Source of the DNA: an uncultured Algibacter sp.
GTDB lineage: Bacteria; Bacteroidota; Bacteroidia; Flavobacteriales; Flavobacteriaceae
Length of the DNA: 64,000 bases
Direction of reading: 5' to 3'
Assembly: GCF_947487605.1 (NCBI RefSeq)
Contig: NZ_CANKXK010000001.1
Coordinates: 414,995 to 478,994, forward strand
In this document: positions 25,895 to 35,068 of the stretch, piece by piece
Position numbering within the stretch: position 1 is the first letter of the stretch
How the letters are laid out: each line of letters begins with the position of its first letter
Notes under the pieces: model-generated
What the model was told of the DNA's origin: nothing
What the model saw: only the letters and a program-made list of their open reading frames with translations
The model's database searches: none
Position numbers and translations under genes: made by a program

Positions 25895-26119
25895 TTACAT
25901 CCTATTTCTCAACATGTTTAAATACATATCCTCAACCTTAGTTCTTGCCCAAGGGGTTCTTCTCAAAAATTTCAAGCTAGATTTCACTGATGGGTTATCT
26001 GTAAAGCATTTTATTTTTATAGTATAACCCATGTATTCCCAACCATAATGCGCCACTAAATCGTTAATGATTTGTTCTAGCTTTATGCCATGAAGTGGAT
26101 TATTGGGTTGAGATGGCAT
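25895..26119 (-). CDS. VF530 family small DNA-binding-like protein
   Basis: A 74-residue protein: [61 protein letters not shown] matches the VF530 (DUF2132) family almost end to end. Family structures suggest a small helical nucleic-acid-binding fold; the cellular role is unknown. It overlaps the preceding gene by 20 bp and is the last gene of a helicase-led unit. Confidence 0.85.
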   Translation of the reverse strand: MPSQPNNPLHGIKLEQIINDLVAHYGWEYMGYTIKIKCFTDNPSVKSSLKFLRRTPWARTKVEDMYLNMLRNRM

Positions 26120-26324
26120 TTACAAGGCTTTTAATTTTTACTGCTTTTTCAAAGTGATCTAACTTGTGTGTTTTTATCCACCAAGTAGCGGCTTCCATTA
26201 ATAATTCTGGATTATCATTTTTGTTTTTGAAAAACGCATAAAATGATATCCCTACGTTTTCACCTTTAGCTGCAATTTTTTTATTGCAAACTTCTATAAT
26301 TTTATCTTTTAGAATTTTCTGCAT
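26100..26324 (-). CDS. small conserved protein (DUF6500-like)
   Basis: From the ATG at 26324 a 74-residue protein, [32 protein letters not shown]..., with [29 protein letters not shown] near the end. The pattern fits the short DUF6500 family; name tentative. An ATG at 26348 would overlap the helicase gene. It begins 8 bp after the helicase stop and overlaps the VF530 gene by 20 bp, so all three are coupled. No signal peptide. Function unknown. Confidence 0.75.
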   Translation of the reverse strand: MQKILKDKIIEVCNKKIAAKGENVGISFYAFFKNKNDNPELLMEAATWWIKTHKLDHFEKAVKIKSLVNAISTQ

Positions 26325-26331
26325 TAAAAAC

Positions 26332-27615
26332 TTAATTACGTCTATCATTGTTACGCTTCGGACGTCTAGAATTACTGTTTCTATTAGAATTTCTGCTAGA
26401 ATTACCGGAGTTATTAGACTTATTTCTTGGTTTACGACTTTGACGACCTTGACCTTGCTTTATTGGCACTGTTGATGCATTTGGATCTGGTTCAAACCCT
26501 TCTATAATTTGAACAGGTAATTTCATTTCAATCAACTTTTCAATAGCTCTCAAGAAAGAGGTTTCATCTGCACTAACTAAAGATAATGCTTCACCACTTG
26601 CCCCAGCTCTACCTGTTCTACCAATTCTATGCACATAATCTTCAGAGATATTAGGCAATTCAAAATTAATAACATGCGGAAGCAAAGGAATATCTAGCCC
26701 TCTTGCAGCAATATCGGTGGCTACTAAAACACGAACGCGTCCACTTTTAAACCCTGCCAACGCTTTTGTTCTTGCACCTTGACTTTTATTACCATGAATA
26801 GCAGCAGCTGTAATACCCGACTTTATCATTTTTTCGCAAAGTCTATTCGCACCATGTTTTGTTCTCGTAAATACCAAAACTTGTTTCCAATTGCCTTCAG
26901 AAATTAGTTTAATTATTAAACCTGTTTTTTTGCCTTTAGCAACGCGATATACTTTTTGGGTAATCGCCTCAACAGTAGTGTTTTCTGGCGTAGCCTCAAC
27001 CTGTACTGGATGATTTAAAATACCATGTGCTAACGTCTTTATATCTTTTGAAAAAGTTGCCGAAAACATCAAGTTCTGACGTTTTTCTGGCATTGAATTA
27101 ATTACCTTTTGAATGTCTCTTAAAAAGCCCATATCTAGCATTCTGTCGGCTTCATCCAAAACAAAAATTTCGATGCGCTTTAGTGATAATAAACCTTGAC
27201 TTTGCAAATCCAACAAACGCCCTGGAGTAGCGACTAAAATATCAACACCTTGACGAATGGTTGCCGCCTGTGGTTTTTGATTAACGCCTCCAAAAATGAC
27301 CGCACTTCGTAAGTTTAAAAACTCACTATACTCTCTAACATTCGCATACACTTGAGCTGCTAATTCCCGTGTTGGCGTTAAAATTAACGCTCGAATGGGT
27401 CTGTATTTTTGTTTCGGATTTTCAGAAAGTAAATGTAAAAGTGGTAATGTAAAACCTGCTGTTTTTCCTGTACCTGTTTGTGCGGATGCTAAAACATCTT
27501 TACCTTCTAAAACTGGAGGAATGGCTTTTTGTTGAATGGGACTTGGGGTTGTGTATCCTTTTTTGCTAACTGCTTTTAGCAAGGCTTCGGATAAGCCTAA
27601 TGATTGAAATGACAT
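26332..27615 (-). CDS. DEAD-box RNA helicase, RhlE type
   Basis: An ATP-dependent RNA helicase. The start at 27615 gives [21 protein letters not shown], the usual RhlE start; the frame from 27654 adds 13 unlikely residues. Motifs in order: Q motif [18 protein letters not shown], Ia [68 protein letters not shown]. The last 45 residues are a basic Asn/Ser/Arg-rich tail, likely an RNA-binding extension. First gene of a unit with two small genes. Confidence 0.95.
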   Translation of the reverse strand: MSFQSLGLSEALLKAVSKKGYTTPSPIQQKAIPPVLEGKDVLASAQTGTGKTAGFTLPLLHLLSENPKQKYRPIRALILTPTRELAAQVYANVREYSEFLNLRSAVIFGGVNQKPQAATIRQGVDILVATPGRLLDLQSQGLLSLKRIEIFVLDEADRMLDMGFLRDIQKVINSMPEKRQNLMFSATFSKDIKTLAHGILNHPVQVEATPENTTVEAITQKVYRVAKGKKTGLIIKLISEGNWKQVLVFTRTKHGANRLCEKMIKSGITAAAIHGNKSQGARTKALAGFKSGRVRVLVATDIAARGLDIPLLPHVINFELPNISEDYVHRIGRTGRAGASGEALSLVSADETSFLRAIEKLIEMKLPVQIIEGFEPDPNASTVPIKQGQGRQSRKPRNKSNNSGNSSRNSNRNSNSRRPKRNNDRRN

Positions 27616-27805
27616 AAACATTGTTTGTAAAATGACAAACTTTTTTAATGTCATTTTTTATATAGCTGCAAAGATACACCTAATTTTAACGGAAATTACC
27701 ACTAGAGTTTAAAAGAAAATATTCATTAAGAACTCTTTACTTTTAAACCATTTAGTACTTTAAGAGTCTAAATTTTAGCATTATTATTAACTAAATTAAA
27801 TACAA

Positions 27806-28111
27806 ATGAAATCAAGAATTTTAAAATTAGGCGTTTTATCGTTACTTTCTTTCGCTTTTACCCTAACCATTTCTGCTCAAGAACCAAAAGGCCCAAACTT
27901 TGAAAAAATGTTCAAACGGTTTGATACCGATAAAAATGAATTTATCTCTTTGGAGGAATGGACTTCGTTTAAAAGAAAAAAAGAAATACCTATAGAACGA
28001 TTAGAAAAAAACTACGCAGCAATGGATACTGATGGTAATGGCCAATTAACCTTAGGTGAAATGAAAGCTAATTGGGGTAAAGGTAGAGGCAAGAAAAAAG
28101 GTAAAAAATAA
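27806..28111 (+). CDS. exported EF-hand protein
   Basis: A 101-residue protein with a signal peptide (ending FTLTISAQ) and two EF-hand loops, FDTDKNEFISLEEW and MDTDGNGQLTLGEM, both with acidic residues at positions 1, 3 and 12 or close equivalents. The C-terminus is basic (GKGRGKKKGKK). Likely binds calcium in the periplasm. Divergent from the helicase unit across a 190-bp gap. Confidence 0.87.
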   Translation: MKSRILKLGVLSLLSFAFTLTISAQEPKGPNFEKMFKRFDTDKNEFISLEEWTSFKRKKEIPIERLEKNYAAMDTDGNGQLTLGEMKANWGKGRGKKKGKK

Positions 28112-28137
28112 ACCGCAATATTATAATTTAAAAAGAG

Positions 28138-28164
28138 GTCGTCTAAAAGGAGTTTTTAGGCGAT
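28138..28164 (+). terminator. hairpin, probable terminator of the EF-hand gene
   Basis: TCGTCTAAAA / TTTTTAGGCGA stem with a GGAG loop, followed by ATTTTCTGATTTTTTT. The flanking word GAGGTCGTCTAAAA resembles GAGGCTGTCTAAAA at 63711, so it may be a repeat as well as a terminator. Confidence 0.5.
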
Positions 28165-28696
28165 TTTCTGATTTTTTTAGGCATCTAGAAAACATTTAAC
28201 CTCATAAAAACACAAGATTCTTTTTAGCACATTGAAGTAAATAAATGACTAAAGGTATAAAACTTTGTCCTTTTGAGTTCTACCCTATGGCTGTAAGCAC
28301 TAGCTCAGGAAATTCACCTCTTAAGTGTTTGGACACTTAACCGACATAAAAATGTTTGAAAATTTTATAGCCAGACAAATGAAAAATTTAGGACGTACCA
28401 ATTAAATGAAATTTTAAGAAAATGATTCTACATATTGTGTCATTTTCTCATAAGTACCAATCAAACTGTAGATGCTTGTTGTTTTTAAAGAATATAAATA
28501 CTCTCAATAAGTTTGGGAATCCCCAACTTTATCTTTTTAACCAAAAATGCAATATTTTTACGGATAACACCCCTAATCAGAAAAGGAGAAAACTCTTTAA
28601 TTCATGAAACATATAAAATTTTAACATTTTATTAATAGGGGTTAAACCTATTTTTTCACTCTTAGCTTAAGCAAACATGATTTAAGAAACACATAG
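28165..28696. other. 530-bp gap without recognisable gene
   Basis: AT-rich, with stops in all frames; only a perfect inverted repeat TTAAGTGT-TTGG-ACACTTAA (28321-28340) stands out. A 61-codon frame at 28422 has no protein-like character. Together with the remnant that follows it looks like decaying gene space. Confidence 0.5.
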
Positions 28697-28912
28697 GCAA
28701 TATTAAGAGAAGAAGAAGTTGGCACCAATTGGTATGTAAGCACTTGGGAAATTGTTTAAAGAAACAAAATCGGAAGCATCAAATATAGAGTTACCAAAAA
28801 TTTTGAAGATATTGTAAATTCAATTACCAAAAAAGATATTCAAGATATTGCAATTACAGTTTTAACCGACTACAAATCGTACGAAATTGTATTTAAACCA
28901 CAGTTAAATTAG
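28697..28912 (+). pseudogene. remnant of an M16 (insulinase-type) zinc peptidase, C-terminal end
   Basis: In one frame, interrupted by a TAA at 28757, I read AILREEEVGTNWYVST and then NFEDIVNSITKKDIQDIAITVLTDYKSYEIVFKP before the stop at 28910-28912. The first resembles the LREEEGGTYGVxVS segment of M16 C-terminal domains and the second the usual SITxKDIQxxA...VVFKP end. The 100-150 residues that should lie between them are missing, and there is no start codon or zinc site. I interpret it as a deleted, decayed gene. Confidence 0.5.
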
Positions 28913-28985
28913 AGTTAATAAGAAAAGTGACTGTATCAGAATTAATACCTTTGCCATTTGCCTTTCAATATTAAATAGTATGCAC

Positions 28986-30977
28986 ATGAAAAAACTTGTT
29001 TTATTAGTTTCCTTATTGGTTTTCACAATAAGCCATTCACAAATTTTAGAACCTGTAAAATGGAAAACATCCGTTGAAAAGCTTTCGGATACCGAATACA
29101 AATTAATTGCCAAAGCATCCATTGAATCTGGATGGCATCTATATTCTCAAAACGTGCCTGAAGACGGTCCTATTCCAACTACTTTCACATTTGATGATTC
29201 TAGCGGAGCATTCAAAATAATAGGCAATACTTCAGAAGAAGAAGGACATACCGTTAACGACCCGGTGTTTGAAATGGAGATTACGTTTTTTGAAAAAAGT
29301 GTCGCTTTTGAACAAAAAATCGAGATTACTGGAGACGTTACCTCAATTAAAGGTATTGTAGAGTTTATGGTATGTGATGACACCAGATGTTTACCTCCAA
29401 CTGAGGTAGATTTGGTCTTTAATCTTAATAAGAAAGAAGAATTAAAAACAAATGCGCCTGTCTCTCCAAATATTGACAATAACAATGTTAATCAAGCACT
29501 CTACGGCATGAACCCAGAGGATATAACATTAGCAGAAAGTGAAGTTGTACAAAAAAAATCACTTTGGACAATTTTTGGTTTAGGATTTCTAGGAGGTTTA
29601 CTAGCGTTGTTAACACCTTGTGTATTTCCAATGATACCTTTAACAGTAAGCTTCTTTACTAAAAAGGGAGATCAAAGTAAAGGTACTGGTGTGTCTAAAG
29701 CCTTACTCTATGGCTTCTTTATTTTATTAGTCTATTTAATTCTAAGTATTCCATTTCATCTTTTAGATTCGGTAAATCCAGACATCTTAAACGAAATCTC
29801 CACAAACATTTGGCTCAATATTATATTCTTTGTAATATTTCTATTTTTTGCATTTTCATTTTTTGGATATTATGAATTGACTTTACCTTCTAATTGGACA
29901 AATAAAACAACTCAAGGAGAAAACGCAGGTGGATTAATAGGCATTTTCTTTATGGCATTAACTTTAGCCATTGTATCTTTTTCGTGTACGGGTCCAATAT
30001 TAGGATCTTTGTTAGCAGGTTCTTTAAGTTCCGATGGAGGCGCATGGCAATTAACTGCTGGTATGGCTGGATTTGGTGTTTCATTAGGTCTTCCCTTTGC
30101 GTTATTTGCAATGTTTCCAAATATGATGAACGCCTTACCTAAATCTGGAGGTTGGTTAAATACAACCAAAGTTATTTTAGGGTTTTTAGAACTGGCATTG
30201 GCTTTTAAATTTTTATCCAATGCCGACTTAGTTGCTCATTGGGGGCTTTTAAAAATTGAGCCATTTTTAATTATTTGGATTATTGTTTTTGGAGGTTTAG
30301 CTCTATATCTATTTGGTAAAATTAAGTTTCCCCATGATTCACCAATCAAAAAGCTGTCCTTTTTCAGAATTTCATTTGCAATTTTGGTATCAGCTTTTAC
30401 TATTTATTTAGCTTCAGGATTTCGAGTAAATAAAGAAACAAACACCTTTACATCATTAACACTTTTAAGTGGTTTAGCACCTCCTGTAGGTTATAGTTGG
30501 TTTTATCCAAGTAGCACCACAAACAATTTGAAAACGTTTAAAGATTTAAAAGAAGGTATTGCTTACGCAAAAGAGGTTAACAAACCAATTATGATTGATT
30601 TTACGGGGTACGCTTGTGTAAACTGTAGGAAAATGGAAGAACATGTATGGCCATTAGAAAAAATAGATAGTTACTTAAGGAATGACTATGTTTTAATCTC
30701 ATTATATGTTGATGATAAAAAAGAACTCCCTGAAAACGAAAAAGTTGAAGTTAGTAGAGTTAACGGAGGTAATAGACTTTTAAAAAATTATGGGCATAAA
30801 TGGGCAAATTTTCAAACTCAATTTTTTAAATCGAATTCACAGCCTTACTACGTGTTACTAAATTCTGAAGGAAATAAAATGTTAACTAAACCTGTGGGAT
30901 ATACACCAGACGAAGAAGAATATGCTCAATTTTTAGAAAGTGGATTAAAAACTTTTAAAAAGCAATCTCTGAAATAA
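28986..30977 (+). CDS. dsbD: DsbD-like thiol:disulfide interchange protein
   Basis: Moves electrons from cytoplasmic thioredoxin across the inner membrane to periplasmic partners. The protein (663 residues from this ATG; a second ATG at 28980 adds two) has a signal peptide, an N-terminal beta domain with the Cys pair in MVCDDTRCLPPTEVD, eight or so membrane segments (about residues 190-480) with TPCVFPMIPL and FSCTGPILGSLL, and a C-terminal thioredoxin domain with YACVNCRKMEEHVW. All six expected cysteines are present. Followed 12 bp later by a TlpA-like lipoprotein, a probable client. Confidence 0.95.
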   Translation: MKKLVLLVSLLVFTISHSQILEPVKWKTSVEKLSDTEYKLIAKASIESGWHLYSQNVPEDGPIPTTFTFDDSSGAFKIIGNTSEEEGHTVNDPVFEMEITFFEKSVAFEQKIEITGDVTSIKGIVEFMVCDDTRCLPPTEVDLVFNLNKKEELKTNAPVSPNIDNNNVNQALYGMNPEDITLAESEVVQKKSLWTIFGLGFLGGLLALLTPCVFPMIPLTVSFFTKKGDQSKGTGVSKALLYGFFILLVYLILSIPFHLLDSVNPDILNEISTNIWLNIIFFVIFLFFAFSFFGYYELTLPSNWTNKTTQGENAGGLIGIFFMALTLAIVSFSCTGPILGSLLAGSLSSDGGAWQLTAGMAGFGVSLGLPFALFAMFPNMMNALPKSGGWLNTTKVILGFLELALAFKFLSNADLVAHWGLLKIEPFLIIWIIVFGGLALYLFGKIKFPHDSPIKKLSFFRISFAILVSAFTIYLASGFRVNKETNTFTSLTLLSGLAPPVGYSWFYPSSTTNNLKTFKDLKEGIAYAKEVNKPIMIDFTGYACVNCRKMEEHVWPLEKIDSYLRNDYVLISLYVDDKKELPENEKVEVSRVNGGNRLLKNYGHKWANFQTQFFKSNSQPYYVLLNSEGNKMLTKPVGYTPDEEEYAQFLESGLKTFKKQSLK

Positions 30978-30989
30978 TAAACAATCACA

Positions 30990-32060
30990 ATGAAAAAATT
31001 AATTTACATATTATCAATAGCCCTAGCATTTGTTTCTTGCAAAGAAACTCCTAAAGACTATGCTACACTTTCAGGAACCATTACAAACAAAAATTCCGAT
31101 TCCTTAGTAGTCATGTCTCGTAGTATGAAAGAGGTTCTCAATCCTGAAACCAATAAAATGGAAATGAAACCAGTATTTTTCTCAAAAAAAATCACGGTGA
31201 ATGAAGATGGCACTTTTTCTGATACTTTAAAAGTAGAAAAAGGAAATTTCATGATTATGGATGGTAAAGAACGTAGTCGATTATATTTAGAAAACGGCTA
31301 TGACTTACAAGTTACATTAAATGGTGAATCTTTTAATGAAAACATGTCTTTTACCGGAATTGGTTCGGAAGTAAACACCTATATAAACAAAAAAAATGAG
31401 TTACTTTCTAAATTGTTTTATGATGAAAGTTTATATGATTTGAGTGAGGAAGCTTTTAATGAAAGAATAGCCACTACAACTAAAGATTATGAAGCATTGG
31501 TAGAAACTATTAAGCCAATAAAAGAAGCTGATACCGCATTTATGTCTCGTCAGCAAAAAGATATAGAAGGTGTCTCAAAACAATTAACTAATAGGTTTCA
31601 AAATAATTTAAAGTTAACAGCCTTAACCAAAGGAAAAGCATCTCCAAAATTTACAGATTACGAAAACAATGCAGGAGGTACTACATCTTTAGACGATTTA
31701 AAAGGAAAATATGTATATGTTGATGTTTGGGCAACTTGGTGTGGGCCTTGTAAAAGAGAAATCCCTTTCTTAAAAAAGGTAGAAAAAGCATATCATAATA
31801 AAAATATAGAATTTGTAAGCATTTCAATTGATAAAGCTAGCGACCATGAAAAATGGAAAAAAATGATAGCTGACAAAGAATTAGGAGGTGTACAATTATT
31901 GGCCGATGCCGATTGGAAATCCCAATTTGTTCAAGACTATGCTATTCAAGGTATTCCAAGATTTATTTTGATAGATCCAAATGGTAATATAGTAACTCCA
32001 GATGCTCCTAGACCTTCTGATGAGAAGTTAAAGGATTTGTTTACAGAGTTAAACATATAG
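30990..32060 (+). CDS. TlpA-like thioredoxin lipoprotein with DUF4369-type N-terminal domain
   Basis: A 356-residue lipoprotein (lipobox AFVSC). Residues 25-125 form a beta-rich DUF4369-like domain, 130-215 are helical, and the C-terminus is a TlpA/ResA thioredoxin domain with VDVWATWCGPCKREIPF and cis-Pro in GIPRFIL. It would act in the periplasm as a thiol-disulfide reductant and is cotranscribed with dsbD, which probably keeps it reduced. Confidence 0.92.
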   Translation: MKKLIYILSIALAFVSCKETPKDYATLSGTITNKNSDSLVVMSRSMKEVLNPETNKMEMKPVFFSKKITVNEDGTFSDTLKVEKGNFMIMDGKERSRLYLENGYDLQVTLNGESFNENMSFTGIGSEVNTYINKKNELLSKLFYDESLYDLSEEAFNERIATTTKDYEALVETIKPIKEADTAFMSRQQKDIEGVSKQLTNRFQNNLKLTALTKGKASPKFTDYENNAGGTTSLDDLKGKYVYVDVWATWCGPCKREIPFLKKVEKAYHNKNIEFVSISIDKASDHEKWKKMIADKELGGVQLLADADWKSQFVQDYAIQGIPRFILIDPNGNIVTPDAPRPSDEKLKDLFTELNI

Positions 32061-32107
32061 AAAGCGCAAGTAAATTGTAATAATTTACTCGTTTGTTTTA
32101 GTGTTAG

Positions 32108-32142
32108 AAATCACTTTAACTTTTTAAGTTAAAGTGGTTTTT
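32108..32142 (+). terminator. intrinsic terminator of the dsbD unit
   Basis: CACTTTAAC / GTTAAAGTG stem with a T/A loop, followed by a T run. Confidence 0.8.
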
Positions 32143-32170
32143 GTATTAATTTAATAAGGCATATTTTTCT

Positions 32171-33691
32171 ATGAATTCAATAACTAACAGTATAAAAAAA
32201 ATATTATCTACAAAGTCTAAACCCACTAATTTAGAACAGTATTTTAAACCGTTTAGAACTAATATTGTAGGTATAGATAAAGAATTTACATCGCCTTATG
32301 GTAGCCAAAAAATTATTTATGCCGACTGGACTGCTAGCGGGAGATTATACAGACCTATTGAAGAAAAGTTATTAAATGATATTGGGCCTTTTGTTGCCAA
32401 TACACATACTGAAACTTCTATTACAGGATCAGCGATGACCTTAGCATATCACAATGCAAGAAACATCATCAAAAAACACGTTAATGCTTCAGAAGATGAT
32501 GTGCTTATTACTGTTGGTACAGGTATGACAGGAGCTATAAATAAATTTCAACGTATTTTAGGCATAAAACTTAATGAAAACTTAAAAGATCATACCCAAG
32601 TTCCAGAGGCGTTAAGACCCATTATTTTTGTGTCTCACATGGAACATCACTCTAACCAAACGTCTTGGTTGGAAACCATAGCAAGAGTTGAAGTCATTCC
32701 TTCTAACGAAAAAGGACTCCCTTGCTTGAAACATTTGGAAAAGCTCATAGAAAAACATAAAAATTGCCCTATAAAAATAGCAGCAATTACAGGATGTTCT
32801 AACGTTACAGGCATAAGAACTAACTATCACGAAATTGCAAAAATCATGCATCAAAATAATGGATTATGTTTTGTAGATTTTGCCTGTTCTGCTCCTTACA
32901 TTGATATTAATATGCATCCCGAAAATGAAGATGAATATTTAGATGCCATCACATTTTCTCCGCATAAATTTTTAGGTGGCCCTGGATCTTCAGGCGTTTT
33001 AGTTTTCAATAAAAAGCTATATAAGAACTTGGTACCAGACAACCCTGGAGGTGGAACAGTAAGCTATACCAACCCTTGGGGCGATCATGATTATATTGAT
33101 GATATTGAAACCCGTGAAGATGGAGGAACACCAGGTTTTTTACAAGCCATAAAAATTGCACTGTCCATTCAACTTAAAGATAAAATGGGAGTTCAAAACA
33201 TCTTAGATAGAGAACATGAATTAAATGCCATTATATTCAAAAAGTTAAATGCCATTGAAAACTTAAAAATCTTAGCACCAGACCACACAGATAGATTAGG
33301 CGTGTTTTCTTTCTATATTGAAGATGTACACTATAATTTAATTGTAAAGCTTCTGAATGATAAATTTGGAGTACAAACTCGTGGTGGTTGTTCCTGTGCA
33401 GGTACTTACGGACATTATCTACTAAATGTTGATGAATCTACATCTAAATCTATTGAACAAAAAATATTAGATGGTTGCCTAATTGAAAGACCAGGTTGGA
33501 TTCGTATGTCTATCCACCCAACAATGACTAATGAGGAGGTTAAATTTATATGTAAATCTATAAGTGACGTTGCAAAAAACCATAAAATCTGGGGCGCAGA
33601 TTATGAATACAACGCTTCTAAAAATGAGTTTATTCATAAAAGCAATAAAGTGGTTGAAAAGGAGATTACACAGGATTGGTTTAGTTTATAA
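32171..33691 (+). CDS. class V aminotransferase (cysteine desulfurase-like PLP enzyme)
   Basis: A 506-residue fold-type I PLP enzyme. Signature elements: IIYADWTASGRLYRPIE at the N-terminus, ITVGTGMTGAINKF, AITGCSNVTGIRTNYHEIA, CFVDFACSAPYIDINMHP with the PLP Asp, and the Schiff-base Lys in TFSPHKFLGGPGSSG. A Cys-containing GGCSCAGTYG loop occurs where cysteine desulfurases hold their catalytic Cys, but the long N- and C-terminal parts resemble an uncharacterised class V group, so substrate and reaction stay open. No signal peptide. Monocistronic. Confidence 0.88.
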   Translation: MNSITNSIKKILSTKSKPTNLEQYFKPFRTNIVGIDKEFTSPYGSQKIIYADWTASGRLYRPIEEKLLNDIGPFVANTHTETSITGSAMTLAYHNARNIIKKHVNASEDDVLITVGTGMTGAINKFQRILGIKLNENLKDHTQVPEALRPIIFVSHMEHHSNQTSWLETIARVEVIPSNEKGLPCLKHLEKLIEKHKNCPIKIAAITGCSNVTGIRTNYHEIAKIMHQNNGLCFVDFACSAPYIDINMHPENEDEYLDAITFSPHKFLGGPGSSGVLVFNKKLYKNLVPDNPGGGTVSYTNPWGDHDYIDDIETREDGGTPGFLQAIKIALSIQLKDKMGVQNILDREHELNAIIFKKLNAIENLKILAPDHTDRLGVFSFYIEDVHYNLIVKLLNDKFGVQTRGGCSCAGTYGHYLLNVDESTSKSIEQKILDGCLIERPGWIRMSIHPTMTNEEVKFICKSISDVAKNHKIWGADYEYNASKNEFIHKSNKVVEKEITQDWFSL

Positions 33692-33766
33692 TTACTTTTT
33701 AAACCATATTGTTTTTCTTGGTAATAGACCTCGTATAATTTTAAGAACCAGAAAAAAGTCAAAAAT

Positions 33767-34765
33767 TTAAATATACCGCTCCAATAAATTTTTAGTAGCA
33801 AAAATACCATCTTTCTCATTAAGGCTATGCTCCCCTTCTCCTTCGTATTCTACACTAATGTGATTTGAAAAGTTTGATTTTTCAATAATTTCTACCATTC
33901 TCTTGTAATCGACGGTTTCTTCCAAACCATTAGCATCAAAAGAATAGGATTTTGCGCTCACCGATTTTGCATAGGGCATCAATAACTCAACACCTTCATA
34001 TCGGTCGTAAACTAATTCGCCATTCCATATTTTGGTTTCAGAATACTTGAAATTATCAAAATCTACCATGGTTCCTAGATTAGGTTTATCTATTTTCTTT
34101 ATGGTATCTACAAGCCAATTAGGCTCACTAGACATTCCGCCATGGTTTTCTATAATAATATCTAAACTTAAAGGTTTTGCTAAATCACATAACGCTGTTA
34201 AACTTTCAATCACATAATCTTGTTGTTCGGCTTTTGTCCCTTTACTATGGGCATTTACTCGTACCGAATGACATCCTAAAATAGCTGCATTATATAACCA
34301 TTTTTTATGCCTCTCAACAGATTCTTTTCTTTTTTCAGAGCTAGGATCTCCCAACATTCCTTCTTCATCTACCATAATCAGTAGGCTTTCCACATCTACA
34401 TCATCACAACGTTTTTTTAACTCGTTAAAATAGTCTTCTTGCTTACCGTAAAAAAAAGTGTTTACATATTCTACAGCATTAAATCCATAAGTGTTTTTGG
34501 CAACCGACGGAAAGTCTAACGAGTTTAAAGTACCTTGTAGTACCTTATCTGGATTTGTTGCTAACCATTCTTGCCATAGACTGTAGTTTTCTTTACTATT
34601 TCCAAAAAGTGCTCTGTGTAAAGACCATTGCGAAAGTGACAGCTTTTGCTTCTTCTTTTGAGAACCTAAAAAATTACAGCCCCCTAAAAGCAATGATGCG
34701 GATACCATAGCACTTGATTTAATAAATGCTCCTCTACTCATTAATAATGTTTCATTTTTCGCCAT
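33767..34765 (-). CDS. exported TIM-barrel sugar isomerase/epimerase-like protein
   Basis: A 332-residue protein of the xylose-isomerase-like TIM-barrel family (AP_endonuc_2). The N-terminus, MSRGAFIKSSAMVSASLLLGGC, looks like a weak Tat signal (one Arg) merged with a lipobox, so it probably reaches the periplasm or outer membrane. Metal-site residues are visible in IIIENHGGM, GTMVDFDNFK and ISVEYEGEGEH. Many such Bacteroidetes proteins act on oxidised sugars or related compounds; none can be named. Convergent with the aminotransferase gene. Confidence 0.83.
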   Translation of the reverse strand: MAKNETLLMSRGAFIKSSAMVSASLLLGGCNFLGSQKKKQKLSLSQWSLHRALFGNSKENYSLWQEWLATNPDKVLQGTLNSLDFPSVAKNTYGFNAVEYVNTFFYGKQEDYFNELKKRCDDVDVESLLIMVDEEGMLGDPSSEKRKESVERHKKWLYNAAILGCHSVRVNAHSKGTKAEQQDYVIESLTALCDLAKPLSLDIIIENHGGMSSEPNWLVDTIKKIDKPNLGTMVDFDNFKYSETKIWNGELVYDRYEGVELLMPYAKSVSAKSYSFDANGLEETVDYKRMVEIIEKSNFSNHISVEYEGEGEHSLNEKDGIFATKNLLERYI

Positions 34766-35068
34766 GGCTATTTTTTTATATTTTCTTATTTATTGAGCTT
34801 CTTAAACACAAAATCCTATACAGAAATTCCTTACTGGATATCACTTTCATTGGTATTTATCAAAACTAAACCAAGCTTCAAAGCGACACTAATATTATTT
34901 TGTCTATTGCTTATTATATAACAGCCTTTAACTAAAAATCAATAAAATTATTCCTATTTTTAAGACTAAATTGGCAACTAAATCATCAACAGATGTTCTC
35001 TTTCAATTTGAATTATTGAAGAAGCCGTATTTACAATTTCTCTTTTAACTCTAGCAACCTGAAAAAGT
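34766..35068. other. 303-bp divergent intergenic region
   Basis: Lies between the isomerase-like gene and the FG-GAP gene and must hold both promoters. TTTG at 35007-35010 followed 21 bp later by TACAATTT is a weak candidate for the plus-strand gene. Nothing else recognised. Confidence 0.4.

Noticed and set aside
28422..28607. A 61-codon frame in the gap after the EF-hand gene
   Set aside because: No plausible upstream signals, protein composition unlike real genes, no recognisable domain; treated as noncoding.
32171..33691. Calling the class V enzyme a SufS or IscS cysteine desulfurase
   Set aside because: No suf/isc neighbours and the terminal regions differ; only the PLP fold is secure.
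33767..34765. Confident Tat export of the isomerase-like protein
   Set aside because: Only one Arg is present in the SRGAF motif, so a Sec/lipoprotein route is equally possible; left as a weak Tat-like signal.
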